A stretch of 64,000 bases of DNA from Balneolaceae bacterium. Its GTDB lineage: Bacteria; Bacteroidota; Rhodothermia; Balneolales; Balneolaceae. Position 1 is the first letter of the stretch, and every line of letters begins with the position of its first letter. Position numbers and translations under genes: made by a program. This document shows positions 27,921 through 37,529 of the stretch, one piece after another. The stretch is from assembly GCA_017640605.1 (NCBI GenBank), contig JAEPQH010000007.1:1-64000 (forward strand), written 5' to 3'. The notes under the pieces were generated by a model, which did no database searches, had not been told where the DNA came from, and saw only the letters and a list, made by a program, of their open reading frames with translations.

Positions 27921-28910
27921 TTATCGAAGGCCGATTCCAATACCAACGTTGTATGTAGTGTACTCAGCAACAGTAACCTCACCGTAGATTCTGAAGATTG
28001 CTAACTTAAACTGCGCACCGGCCAATGCATGGATAGCAGCGTCTGAATCTGCTGAGAAAGAAACAGGATCGGTGAATGTTTGTTGAGCTTGACCGGAACC
28101 TACTGTGTAATCACCTAGCATATCGAGATTGAAGGTACCTGTTTGAAAACCTACACCGGCATAAGCCGAAATAAATGGAAGTGATTTACCAACCAATGCA
28201 TTAAGTACAAAGGTCTCTGTGGTAGTATTCACAAATTGTTCGGCTGAGGAAGAAATGGTAGCATTTAAATCGGTTTGTGAAAACGCAGCCATCAAAGAAA
28301 TATCTACCGGTAGTAATTTACCTCCGGGTAACCATTGGTTTAATCCGTGTTTAATACCGGCACCAACAACAGAGATACTTCCGTAATCTCCAATATCTGT
28401 TTCAGGGATATAACGCACGGTGATATCAGTGCCTTTTATTAATCCAATATTCCCTTGGAGCATAGCTGCAGGTACAGCATTAACGCCTGTACCGCCGGGC
28501 ACTTGAAATGTAAAATTGCCGGATCCATCAGAGATGGTTTGTCCGTTACCTTTCCCACCAGAAATGGTGTTAGATGAATTCCCGGTTATGTTAACATTTT
28601 GAAGACCGAGTTCACGTGCATCAAATGTAGTCCCTGAGCTTGGTACAGAAGCAAAAGCTGCTCTTACTTGAACACTGAATCCTAGTTTTTTTGTAGGCGC
28701 TGCACCAGTAGCCCATCCGGAGTTTAATGCAGTACTCATCCCAGTTGGCAGGGGAGACAAATATGCCTCGGCAAGTTTATTGGCGTTAGCTTCTCCCGAT
28801 TCCAGAAATGCTCTGATTTCATCGAGTTGTGCATTGGCAGGTTGCCATGCAAAAATAAGGCCTAAAACTACGAGAGTTATACCACTCGTTTTTTTAAAAT
28901 TTTTAGTCAT
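27921..28910 (-). CDS. predicted outer-membrane beta-barrel protein (DUF6588-like)
   Basis: 329 residues with a signal peptide (basic start, hydrophobic helix, cleaved near residue 27 after ANA). A short helix (LDEIRAFLESGEANANKLAEAYLSP, quoted in part: LDEIRAFLESG) is followed by alternating beta strands of the kind found in outer-membrane barrels, ending in an aromatic/Arg-rich strand. It resembles a family of uncharacterised Bacteroidota/Balneolota proteins; I am not sure of the family number. A strong AAAGGAG ribosome site precedes the ATG. Confidence 0.65.
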   Translation of the reverse strand: MTKNFKKTSGITLVVLGLIFAWQPANAQLDEIRAFLESGEANANKLAEAYLSPLPTGMSTALNSGWATGAAPTKKLGFSVQVRAAFASVPSSGTTFDARELGLQNVNITGNSSNTISGGKGNGQTISDGSGNFTFQVPGGTGVNAVPAAMLQGNIGLIKGTDITVRYIPETDIGDYGSISVVGAGIKHGLNQWLPGGKLLPVDISLMAAFSQTDLNATISSSAEQFVNTTTETFVLNALVGKSLPFISAYAGVGFQTGTFNLDMLGDYTVGSGQAQQTFTDPVSFSADSDAAIHALAGAQFKLAIFRIYGEVTVAEYTTYNVGIGIGLR

Positions 28911-29128
28911 TGATTTCTCCTTTATTCTTAGAAATGATTTGCGACAATATTAGTAATAATAATTGGAAAAGATATACCCTAGTTTGGGTAAATTGATATA
29001 GACCAGCTAATTAAATGTTATCAATTATTTAAATGTATTGGTTTAGTCAAAAGTGTATCTTTTGGGTAATTGTGAAAATCACCAGATTTTTGAATTCGTA
29101 AATACATAGTTGGCTCTCTATTTAGACA

Positions 29129-31012
29129 TTGAAAAAAACATTATTTGTTTCAGCGTTGCTCTGCTTAATTGGATATCAAGACGCTCTAGCTCAACAAAAT
29201 ATCTCCCCCAAAGATAGTATTCTTCAAATCATTAAAAGTTATACGATACGCGACACCGTACGGGTAAATGCTCTTATCGACATACAGCCTTATTTCTTGT
29301 TAGACGAGCATGAACAAGGACGAGCATTTATTGAAGAGGCGATTTCAATAAGTGAAGAACTGGACTACTCAACTGGCTATGGATTTTCTCTAAATGCGCT
29401 CGGTGCTTATTATCTGCGGCGAGGGCATATTGATTCTGCTTTAGTTTCTATTACAGAGGCAATTTCAGTATTCGAGAAAATAGGTGAAAATCATAACATC
29501 AATGCTGCTTTTAATAATCTTGCATTGGTTTACAAGAGCTCTGGCGATTTCGATAAAGCGTATGAAACCTATGTAAGTATGTTGAATCGACTTGAAGGGC
29601 GCCCAAAGACATCATCATTTGCTATCATATATTTCAATATTGCGGCACTTTATGAAGCACAGGAAGATTGGGACAATTTTGAGTATTGGATGATAAAGAT
29701 GGTAGAGCTTTCCGACTCCTTAAATTTTATACCGGGAGTAAAAGAAGGTAGTTTAGGGCTCGCAAAAACGGCTATTTATAAGAAGCAATACGATAAAGCT
29801 CTTAATCGCACCTCATTTGTTTTGAGCGATGCAACAACAAATGGGGAGATGGCTCAAATAGAAGCAAGAGCTTTTGATCTTCAAGGCGATATATTTGCAC
29901 TAAAAGGAGAGTATGCACTGTCGATAGTAAACTATCAGCGAAGTATCGAAGTGTATACTAAGATAAACTCAACCAGATACGCATCTGTTATTTATAAAAA
30001 GCTTTCTGATGTTTATATAAGCCTAGAAAACTATGAAGAAGCGTTTATAAGCAGCGAGATATATCATCAATTAAAAGACTCTCTGATGTCGGCTGAAAAG
30101 GTTGAGATTATTGAAGAACTACAAACTAAGTATGAAACAGAAAAGCTTAAACGGGAAATAGATTCAGCAGAAATTGAGAACTTAAAGCTCCTTCAATCTA
30201 ACCAAAGGAGTAGAAGCTTGATATTAGGGGCATTCGGCTTTGTATTTTTTCTCACATTATTTGGTGGTGTTTTGTTCAGGCAAAGAAGACTGCAACAAGA
30301 TGCACAGCTACAAATGCTTGAACTTAGGGAATCGCAAAAGCGCTTACTCGTTGAGCAGGAAAAAAGAGCGGCCGAGTTAAAAGCGGTAAGAGCTCAGTTA
30401 AACCCACATTTTATTTTCAATCTCATGAACTCTGTACAAGAGTTTATGCTAAAAGGTAAAGCTGAAGATGCTAATAAAGCCTTACACTTAGTGTCTAAGC
30501 TGATGCGCTTAACTCTAAAACACTCTGAGCAAGAATTAATACCATTAAACTCTGAGCTGGAATTGATAACAACGTATTTAGAGGCTGAAAAGCTGAGGTT
30601 TGGAAATAAAATATCTTATCAGATTAATGTGGATGAAGAAATTGAAACAGAATTTATTTCCATTCCACCTATGTTAATACAACCCTATGTCGAAAATGCT
30701 ATTCAGCATGGATTGATGCACAAAGAAGATCCCGGCGAAGTGCTAATCCAGATCAAAGAGCTTGAAAATGAACAATTACAAATTGTTATAAACGATGACG
30801 GAATTGGTAGAAAAGCAGCTGGTCTTATAAATTCAACCAAACCCGAGAAGCATAATCGATTTTCTACCAAAGCAAACGAACAACGTATCCTAAATTTATC
30901 TGAGCAATCAAATCAAAAAGGAAGTGTTTCAATTTGTGATTCTGAGAAAGATGGAACCGGAACTAAGGTAATAATTGAATTACCACTCGAAATTTTACTT
31001 ACAAGGGCATGA
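29129..31012 (+). CDS. TPR sensor histidine kinase, LytS type
   Basis: 627 residues, starting at a TTG that begins a good signal peptide (to about residue 21, ALAQ). Tetratricopeptide-like helices fill residues 50-320, a membrane helix lies near 363-384, then the His_kinase domain with His427 in NPHFIFNLMN and an ATPase domain with PYVENAIQHGL and DDGIG. This is the LytS-like architecture. The next gene, a LytTR regulator, overlaps it by four bases (ATGA), which marks them as a cognate pair. Confidence 0.9.
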   Translation: MKKTLFVSALLCLIGYQDALAQQNISPKDSILQIIKSYTIRDTVRVNALIDIQPYFLLDEHEQGRAFIEEAISISEELDYSTGYGFSLNALGAYYLRRGHIDSALVSITEAISVFEKIGENHNINAAFNNLALVYKSSGDFDKAYETYVSMLNRLEGRPKTSSFAIIYFNIAALYEAQEDWDNFEYWMIKMVELSDSLNFIPGVKEGSLGLAKTAIYKKQYDKALNRTSFVLSDATTNGEMAQIEARAFDLQGDIFALKGEYALSIVNYQRSIEVYTKINSTRYASVIYKKLSDVYISLENYEEAFISSEIYHQLKDSLMSAEKVEIIEELQTKYETEKLKREIDSAEIENLKLLQSNQRSRSLILGAFGFVFFLTLFGGVLFRQRRLQQDAQLQMLELRESQKRLLVEQEKRAAELKAVRAQLNPHFIFNLMNSVQEFMLKGKAEDANKALHLVSKLMRLTLKHSEQELIPLNSELELITTYLEAEKLRFGNKISYQINVDEEIETEFISIPPMLIQPYVENAIQHGLMHKEDPGEVLIQIKELENEQLQIVINDDGIGRKAAGLINSTKPEKHNRFSTKANEQRILNLSEQSNQKGSVSICDSEKDGTGTKVIIELPLEILLTRA

Positions 31013-31749
31013 AAGTATTACTTGTTGATGATGAGGTAAAAGCACGTTCGGTATTAACAAGCCATCTCTCGGAATTGGGTATTGATATCGAGATTGTTGC
31101 TAAGGCAGAAAATGTGGCACAAGCAGTTAAGGCAATTCATAAACATGAACCGGATCTGGTTTTTTTAGATGTGGAAATGCCGGGTCAGGATGGGTTTAAA
31201 TTATTCAATTATCTGGATGAGATTAATTTTCAAGTGATATTCGTAACAGGTTCCAGGGATCATGCCATAGAAGCATTTAAGGTTTCAGCACTTGATTATA
31301 TCCTTAAACCAATCGACCGAAATGAATTGTTAAAAGCAGTAGAAAAGGCAAAACGGAGCCATACCTTAAAGGTGTCTGAGCGACTAGAATTGTTGAAAGA
31401 GAATGTAGCTTCCCAAGCTAAATTAAACAGGATTGCTCTGTCGACCAGTGAAAGCATCGAATTTGTGGCACTTGAAGAGATTATCTACCTAAAAGCCGAC
31501 GGGCCATATACCGAATTCAACTTGTTAAATGGAAATACCATTGTGGTTTCGCGTTCACTTGGTGAGTTTTCATTTCTTGAGGAAGATCCCGGTTTTTTAA
31601 AGACGCACCGATCCTTCCTTGTAAATCTGGTACAGGTTCAACGTTATCAAAAAGAAGACGGGGGAGTGATTGTAATGCAGAATGGAGATCATGTAAGTCT
31701 ATCTCGGTACAGAAAAGATCTGTTTCTGCAAAAAATGCAGCAAATTTGA
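31009..31749 (+). CDS. LytTR-family response regulator
   Basis: 246 residues: receiver domain with acidic pocket (Asp7, Asp8), phospho-acceptor Asp54 (LVFLDVEMPG) and Lys100 (DYILKP), then a LytTR DNA-binding domain (about 140-245) with the KTHRSFLVNL motif. It should be phosphorylated by the overlapping kinase and bind DNA as a dimer. Targets are not evident; the T9SS surface protein at 31886 follows 136 bases later and could be one. Confidence 0.94.
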   Translation: MKVLLVDDEVKARSVLTSHLSELGIDIEIVAKAENVAQAVKAIHKHEPDLVFLDVEMPGQDGFKLFNYLDEINFQVIFVTGSRDHAIEAFKVSALDYILKPIDRNELLKAVEKAKRSHTLKVSERLELLKENVASQAKLNRIALSTSESIEFVALEEIIYLKADGPYTEFNLLNGNTIVVSRSLGEFSFLEEDPGFLKTHRSFLVNLVQVQRYQKEDGGVIVMQNGDHVSLSRYRKDLFLQKMQQI

Positions 31750-31842
31750 AGTAGATAAATTACCGCTGATAAGAAAACCTGCCATTCATTTGCCGGAACA
31801 TTCCATTCATTAAGCCGACCGGCTCCGACAAAAGACTACCCT

Positions 31843-31850
31843 TAGATTTG
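31843..31850 (+). promoter_or_regulatory. possible -7 box (TAnnTTTG) upstream of the DUF285 gene
   Basis: TAGATTTG matches the Bacteroidota -7 consensus and lies 36 bases before the ATG at 31886, a normal leader length. No clear -33 TTG is seen. Confidence 0.3.
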
Positions 31851-31885
31851 ATACTTATCATCAATTCTAAATTATTCTATTTGTC

Positions 31886-33415
31886 ATGAAATTAATAATA
31901 CGATTTATACTTACTCTGTTTGTAGCCAGTCCGTTGTACGCGCAAACCGCGATCAAAAATCCCGATCCGTTCGTTATGGTGTGGAGGATTACAGAAGCTC
32001 CGGATACCATTACCATCTTAAGCGCCGATTTTGGCTACGATTTTGATATCAACTGGGGCGATGGCACGACAGAAACCATAAACGGGAATAATCCTGTTAT
32101 TAAACATGCTTACGCCGATACAGGAAGCTATACCGTTGAAATTGATGGCATGTTTCCTCATATGAGCATTGATGAAGATGATGCGGAAAAGCTCATGGAA
32201 GTGAGTAGCTGGGGAGATATTCGTTGGTATGACATGACCGGGATGTTTGAAAATGCTGTTTATGTGCAAATTACTGCAACAGATGCACCGGATCTTTCTC
32301 AGGCCACCAGTATGTCGCGTATGTTCAAGCGGGCATTCTATATGGGCGGTGACATAAGTCATTGGGATGTATCTACGATTACCGATATGAGTAATCTTTT
32401 CGAGAGTGCTGTAACCTTTGATCAGGATATTAGCAGTTGGGATGTTTCTTCTGTTACAAATTTCTCGATGACATTCTATAACGCGAGAAATTTCAATCAG
32501 AATCTGAACACCTGGGATGTATCAGCCGCCGAAAACATGCAATTGATGTTTCAGAATGCGATTAAGTTCAATTCAGATATATCAGATTGGGATGTATCAA
32601 GTGTTACTAATTTTCAGCTTATGTTCGCCGAAGCCCCGGCATTCAATCAAGATATAGGCGACTGGGATGTGTCTTCCGGCACCAGGTTCACAAAGATGTT
32701 TAGTCGCGCGGTTGCTTTCAATCAGGACATAGGAAATTGGGACGTATCATCAGGTACTATTTTCCAGGGGATGTTTAATGGGGCAAGTTCCTTCAATCAG
32801 GATATCAGCGAATGGGATGTAAGTAATGCGTACAACATTGCAAATATATTCAGAAGTGCAGAGTCATTTGATCAGAATATTGGCAAGTGGGATGTATCGG
32901 GGGTGTCATCAATTTTTGATGTACTAACCAATGCCGAGCTATCTACAGAAAATTATGACAGTTTGTTAGTAGGATGGAGTAAGCTACCGGAATTGTTTAA
33001 CAATGTGAATTTTAATGGCGGGCGATCCACATATAGCAGTGTGGGTGCCGTTGCGCGCCAAAAGATCATAGACGATTTTGGATGGACATTCACAGATGGA
33101 GGACTTGCAGATTCGACTTCTGTATCGAGCGAGGTAGACAAATCTCTTCCTGCAGGCTTTTCACTTGAACAAAACTATCCGAATCCTTTTAACCCAAGCA
33201 CCAATATTGAGTATTCAATTCCTGTAGCTTCAAAGGTAGCTATTGATGTATATAATTTGACAGGGCAGAAAGTAGCAAGTCTTGTTAATGGCACTCGTGC
33301 GGCCGGTAAGCATTCGGTTCGTTTCGATGCATCAGGGCTTTCTTCAGGTATCTATATTTACCGGATTCAAGCCGGAGAATTTAATCTAACCAAAAGAATG
33401 ACCTTAATTAAATAG
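31886..33415 (+). CDS. DUF285-repeat surface protein with T9SS sorting domain
   Basis: 509 residues: signal peptide (to about residue 20), a PKD-like strand region (INWGDGT) at 40-90, then eight tandem 25-residue DUF285 (BspA-like) repeats of the type D-I-S-x-W-D-V-S between about 153 and 350. A C-terminal type IX sorting domain follows (YPNPFNPSTN near residue 432, ending KRMTLIK). Such proteins are exported by the Por system and fixed on the cell surface, where the repeats probably bind other surfaces or proteins. A terminator follows at 33446. Confidence 0.9.
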   Translation: MKLIIRFILTLFVASPLYAQTAIKNPDPFVMVWRITEAPDTITILSADFGYDFDINWGDGTTETINGNNPVIKHAYADTGSYTVEIDGMFPHMSIDEDDAEKLMEVSSWGDIRWYDMTGMFENAVYVQITATDAPDLSQATSMSRMFKRAFYMGGDISHWDVSTITDMSNLFESAVTFDQDISSWDVSSVTNFSMTFYNARNFNQNLNTWDVSAAENMQLMFQNAIKFNSDISDWDVSSVTNFQLMFAEAPAFNQDIGDWDVSSGTRFTKMFSRAVAFNQDIGNWDVSSGTIFQGMFNGASSFNQDISEWDVSNAYNIANIFRSAESFDQNIGKWDVSGVSSIFDVLTNAELSTENYDSLLVGWSKLPELFNNVNFNGGRSTYSSVGAVARQKIIDDFGWTFTDGGLADSTSVSSEVDKSLPAGFSLEQNYPNPFNPSTNIEYSIPVASKVAIDVYNLTGQKVASLVNGTRAAGKHSVRFDASGLSSGIYIYRIQAGEFNLTKRMTLIK

Positions 33416-33445
33416 GCCTAGACAAATAGAAATCAAGGTCTATTT

Positions 33446-33478
33446 AAAGCCAGTGGATGAACTCTACTGGCTTTTCTT
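33446..33478 (+). terminator. rho-independent terminator
   Basis: AAAGCCAGT (33446-33454) pairs with ACTGGCTTT (33466-33474), extended inward by three more pairs, followed by TCTTTTT. It lies between two converging genes. Confidence 0.85.
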
Positions 33479-33488
33479 TTTGATACAG

Positions 33489-34400
33489 TTATTCGCTGAG
33501 CGATTCCAACATATTGATATAAGAGTTATACCTTCCCGGGTCGATTTCACCGGCTTCGAATGCCGCCATCACTCCACAGCCCGGCTCATGAATATGCGTG
33601 CAGGTATTAAATTTACAATCCCGCCGTGGTTCAAGCATTTCAGGAAAGTAAAGTGATAATTCCCAGGGTTCGATATTGAAAAGTCCAAATTCTCTGATTC
33701 CAGGCGTGTCTACGATAAACCCGCCATTCTCAATTTCGATTAGTTTTGCAAATGTGGTGGTATGCTTCCCTTTGTTTGAGTAAGACGATATTTCGCCTAC
33801 TTTCTCCGCATAGTTTGGATCAATAGCGTTTAGTAAACTGGTTTTTCCGACGCCAGAAGGACCAACAAAAGCGGTTGTTTTGTCTTTGATTTCTTCTGTA
33901 AGCGCAACTAAACAATCAGGATCCATCGCAGAAGTAGTAAATACTTTGTACCCTAGCTGTTCATATAAATCCTGCACGTCTTCAAGATAGCCTTCATCTT
34001 TTTTTGTGGCCAAATCCAGTTTGTTTATGATGATGGCTGCTTGAACATCATAGGCTTCACAGGTTACTAAAAACCGATCCACGAAGCCTTCTTTCATTTT
34101 CGGTTTTCGGATGGATTGTACCACAAAGGCAATGTCTAGGTTCGAAACCAGAATATGTTCGCCCCTGCGACCATGCGTTGCTTGTCGGGTTAGATAGTTT
34201 TCCCGATCATGAATGCGTTCAATCGTACCGGATTCATCTTCGTTTTTGGATACATCCACCCAATCTCCAACCGCGATCGGGTTGGTAACTTCTTTTCCTT
34301 CTAGGCGAAATCTGCCCGGTAAACGACTTTCAATAATGCCGTTTTCGGTTTTAACTTTATACCAGCTTCCTGTAGATTGAATAACACGACCTTTTTGCAT
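33489..34400 (-). CDS. rsgA: small ribosomal subunit biogenesis GTPase RsgA
   Basis: A circularly permuted GTPase that acts late in 30S maturation. The 303-residue protein has an N-terminal OB fold, then the permuted G motifs: G4 (NKLD), G1 (GPSGVGKTS), G3 (DTPGIREF), and a C-terminal zinc site (CKFNTCTHIHEPGC). I prefer the start at 34400 (MQKGRVIQ), which matches family starts; an in-frame ATG at 34433 adds 11 residues. Neither start has a Shine-Dalgarno sequence. Confidence 0.95.
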   Translation of the reverse strand: MQKGRVIQSTGSWYKVKTENGIIESRLPGRFRLEGKEVTNPIAVGDWVDVSKNEDESGTIERIHDRENYLTRQATHGRRGEHILVSNLDIAFVVQSIRKPKMKEGFVDRFLVTCEAYDVQAAIIINKLDLATKKDEGYLEDVQDLYEQLGYKVFTTSAMDPDCLVALTEEIKDKTTAFVGPSGVGKTSLLNAIDPNYAEKVGEISSYSNKGKHTTTFAKLIEIENGGFIVDTPGIREFGLFNIEPWELSLYFPEMLEPRRDCKFNTCTHIHEPGCGVMAAFEAGEIDPGRYNSYINMLESLSE

Positions 34401-34460
34401 ACAAGAAAATACGTAAGTGTTTTCATTAGGCAAGCATTTAAATTACCGAATGATTCTATT

Positions 34461-34934
34461 ATGATACGTTTAATCTTGTTCTCACTTTTTATCAGTTCCC
34501 ATGTGCTTGCACAGTCAACCGTTAATCCTGAAATAAATGCATTTTGGAAGGAAGCAGAGCGACAGGTAATTGAAGGAGATTTTGAAGCTTACGTAGCCTC
34601 ATTTCACGCAGAAGCAGTTTTGGTAAATGGTATAAGCGATCAAAGTTATCCCATTCAGACTGCCTTGGATAACTGGAAACAAGGTTTTGATGATACTAAA
34701 TCGGGGAAAATGACGGCAGAAGTAGAATTTCGGTTTAGTAATCAAATACATAGTGCAACCACCGCTTACGATACGGGTATTTTCCGATATGCATGGCAAA
34801 ATGAGGGAGAGGAAGCTCAAGAGGTTTTTATTCACTTAGAAGCATTATTGATAAAATCAGATGGGGATTGGACCATTTTAATGGAGTATCAGAAATCCAT
34901 CGCAACGGTAGAAGAATGGGAAGCACTTGAATGA
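34461..34934 (+). CDS. secreted NTF2-like (DUF4440/SnoaL-type) protein
   Basis: From the ATG at 34461 the product is 157 residues and starts with a signal peptide (MIRLILFSLFISSHVLAQ). The mature part has the cone-like NTF2 pattern: a helix (INAFWKEAERQVIEGDFEAY), a strand with AVLVNG, and long strands ending in WTILMEYQ. DUF4440/SnoaL-like members bind small ligands; no catalytic residues can be assigned. Earlier in-frame starts overlap rsgA and lack signal character. Confidence 0.72.
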   Translation: MIRLILFSLFISSHVLAQSTVNPEINAFWKEAERQVIEGDFEAYVASFHAEAVLVNGISDQSYPIQTALDNWKQGFDDTKSGKMTAEVEFRFSNQIHSATTAYDTGIFRYAWQNEGEEAQEVFIHLEALLIKSDGDWTILMEYQKSIATVEEWEALE

Positions 34935-34949
34935 GATTCTTATAGAATC
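34935..34949 (+). terminator. weak hairpin after the NTF2-like gene
   Basis: GATTCT and AGAATC form a 6-bp stem with a TAT loop immediately after the stop. The following bases are AT-rich but there is no clean T-run. Confidence 0.35.
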
Positions 34950-34970
34950 AATTATCTTCAGAGTTATTTT

Positions 34971-35843
34971 CTATGGCAGAAGTGCCTTTTTTTCTCGGTG
35001 TATAAATTCTTGGAGAGTGCTGGGTTCTCTGCCTGTGATGTTCTTATAATCATTCGTGATTTCAGGAGGTTCTTGTAACCTAGGCAGAGAATGAAGCAAA
35101 GTCATTACCAGAGCAAAACTATGGTTGAGTCCTTCTCTTCTTTTCCTGAAATAAAACCGAAATGGGTTGATACTCTGAAACTCAACTTTCTTTGAAATTA
35201 GGCGTGATAATTCATCCGCAACCTGTTTAAAGTTAAGGTTCTCACTTCCTGTAATTTCAAAGGATTGGTTTTTATAGGTAGCAAAATCCCGGATCAGATG
35301 CGCTGTTGCCAACCCGATATCTTTTACATCAATCCAGTTAAATTGAGCTTTTTTCGATGGCAGAACAATGCGTCGGTGTTCAGTAATATCATCACGTAAT
35401 GCCGTGGTCAAGTTTTGCATAAAATAGCTCGGCCGAACAAAAATATAATCGAATCCAAATTCATTAATTAATCGCTCTATGCGGTTGTGAGGTATTAAAC
35501 TGCTTTTTTCAGCTCCCTGCACCGATAAAAAAATGATGCGTTCTATTCCAGAGCTTTTTGCAATTTCCAATAACGGACGAAATACTTTATCTACCTTAGA
35601 AATATGCGGCGGTCGAAGTAAAAAGAGCGTATTTACATCTTTGAAGGCAGATTTAAACGTTTGTGGATTCTCAAAATCATAAGACCGATAGGAGAGATGA
35701 GTAAACTTCATAAATGTGTCTTTTTCTTTTGCGATATCTCTAACAGCAGCAATTATTTCAGCTTTTACATTCAATGCAACTAGCGATTCTATCACTTCTC
35801 GGCCAATATTTCCTGTCGCTCCGGTAATTAGAATGGTTTGCAT
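34971..35843 (-). CDS. NmrA-like NAD(P)-binding SDR protein
   Basis: 290 residues: an atypical SDR with the cofactor motif TGATGNIG (residues 7-14) and a conserved FVRPSYFMQNL segment. There is no Tyr-x-x-x-Lys active site in the usual place, which fits the NmrA / NAD(P)H-binding branch (sensors or reductases such as quinone reductase-like proteins). Single gene with its own promoter region at 35844-36014; no functional partner visible. Confidence 0.82.
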   Translation of the reverse strand: MQTILITGATGNIGREVIESLVALNVKAEIIAAVRDIAKEKDTFMKFTHLSYRSYDFENPQTFKSAFKDVNTLFLLRPPHISKVDKVFRPLLEIAKSSGIERIIFLSVQGAEKSSLIPHNRIERLINEFGFDYIFVRPSYFMQNLTTALRDDITEHRRIVLPSKKAQFNWIDVKDIGLATAHLIRDFATYKNQSFEITGSENLNFKQVADELSRLISKKVEFQSINPFRFYFRKRREGLNHSFALVMTLLHSLPRLQEPPEITNDYKNITGREPSTLQEFIHREKKALLP

Positions 35844-36014
35844 CGCTTTTTTTTGCCTAAATCTATTTCAACAACACCCTTTCAAGAAGTCGATAACTCA
35901 AAAAAGGGTGATTTTTTTGAACTTTACTTTAGATAAGCATCATATATAAAATATACATGAAGGAGCCTAGAGATTGATTTGAAAAGCCAAATTCAGGTAA
36001 GAACAGAACCTAGC

Positions 36015-37529
36015 CTATTGCTTCCAAAAAGCAGGTGAGAAAATGATGAGCACCGTAAAAATTTCAAGTCGACCAATCATCATCAAAGAAATAAGAACCC
36101 ACTTTGCCAAGTAGGGCATCGGAGCAAAACTATCAGTTGGACCGAATTCGCCCCAACCCGGACCTATATTTCCAAGCGCGGCAATACTTGCGCCAATGGA
36201 ACTCATCATATCGTAGCCGAACAATGAGATGATAAATGCGCCCAGTCCAAAAATGAACATATACAGGATGAAAAAACTTAATACGGTTCGCTGGATGTTG
36301 GCATCGATAGCTCGCTCACCAATTCGAACAGGTAAAATCGCCTTCGGATGAATAATCTGTTTTATCTCTCGTCCGGTGTTTCGGATCAATATCATCCAGC
36401 GGATCATTTTTATTCCACCACCTGTTGATCCCGAGCTTCCTCCGGTAAAGAAAAGTAAGAATAGAAAAAAGGCCCCAAAACTATACCAAAGTTCATAATC
36501 GTCGGTACCAAATCCTGTGGTTGTCACAATAGCAACCACTTGAAAAGAACCATAACGTAGTGCTTCAAGGATACTTCGGCCATCAAAAAACCATAGTGAA
36601 AAAGAGACTCCAATTATACCAATCAGAACAATAAGTGCGTAAAAACGAGTTTCCCGATTATTAAAAAATGATTCATGATCACCACGAAGCAATCGGAAAT
36701 GCATGGCAAAGTTAATACCGGCTAAAAACATGAAAAAAGTAATCACAACGTCGATATAAGCGGAATCAAAACCCTGAATACTTGCATTTTTTGTTGAAAA
36801 ACCGCCGGTAGCCAGCGTTGCAAACGCGTGATTAAGCGCATCAAACCAATCCATGGAAGGGTGAACCCACAGCAGCAAAAACTCAGCAACCGTAAAGGCG
36901 AAATAAACCACCCATAAAAGCTTTGCTGTTTCTTGCACTCTTGGAGTTAGTTTATCGGTTGTTGGTCCGGGCGATTCTGCCTGAAATAGCTGCATCCCAC
37001 CAATACCCAGTAAAGGTAAAATTGCCAGAGAAAGTACAATAATTCCCATGCCACCTAACCAATGGGCCAACGAGCGCCAAAAAAGAAAGCTTTTCGGAAG
37101 GTCCTCAATCATTGGGTTTTGAAATCCATCGGAGGTAGTACCGCCCATAATGGTAGAGCCGGTAGTTGATAAACCACTCATGGTTTCGAAAACGGCATCG
37201 GTATAGGATGGAAGAATCCCGGCAATCACAAAGGGTAATGCGCCAACTAAGGATAGCATAAACCAAGTACCGCTAACTACCAAAAACCCTTCCCGAATTC
37301 GAAGTTCATGTTTGGGTTTAAAGAAGTACCAAAGTGCACCACCGAGGCTAAATGAAATTCCTGCCGAAATGAGCCAAGAATCCCAGTGATGCTCTGCATA
37401 AATCAAATCAATAATGAGGGGTAAAATGAGGGCAAATCCCATGAAAAAGATAAATGCACCTAATATTCCCAACACCACAGGGAAATCAATTTTGGGGCGA
37501 TTTAAAGCACTTATAGGGCTCTTTAACAT
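36015..37529 (-). CDS. trkH: Trk-type potassium uptake channel TrkH
   Basis: 504 residues with about ten membrane helices and four pore loops of the SKT family, including STTGSTIM, TGGFSTKN, TTTGFGTDD and GNIGPGWG, which hold the selectivity-filter glycines. It transports K+ across the inner membrane. Its ATG shares one base with the TAA of trkA (TAATG), so the two subunits are translated together. Confidence 0.95.
   Translation of the reverse strand: MLKSPISALNRPKIDFPVVLGILGAFIFFMGFALILPLIIDLIYAEHHWDSWLISAGISFSLGGALWYFFKPKHELRIREGFLVVSGTWFMLSLVGALPFVIAGILPSYTDAVFETMSGLSTTGSTIMGGTTSDGFQNPMIEDLPKSFLFWRSLAHWLGGMGIIVLSLAILPLLGIGGMQLFQAESPGPTTDKLTPRVQETAKLLWVVYFAFTVAEFLLLWVHPSMDWFDALNHAFATLATGGFSTKNASIQGFDSAYIDVVITFFMFLAGINFAMHFRLLRGDHESFFNNRETRFYALIVLIGIIGVSFSLWFFDGRSILEALRYGSFQVVAIVTTTGFGTDDYELWYSFGAFFLFLLFFTGGSSGSTGGGIKMIRWMILIRNTGREIKQIIHPKAILPVRIGERAIDANIQRTVLSFFILYMFIFGLGAFIISLFGYDMMSSIGASIAALGNIGPGWGEFGPTDSFAPMPYLAKWVLISLMMIGRLEIFTVLIIFSPAFWKQ

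Noticed and set aside
32340-32950. CRISPR-like regular repeats
   Set aside because: The 75-base periodicity is the DNA image of the in-frame 25-residue DUF285 protein repeats; units are diverged and there are no spacers.
34377-34460. Longer start of the NTF2-like protein
   Set aside because: The added 28 residues overlap rsgA, are not signal-like, and the ATG at 34461 begins a clean signal peptide.
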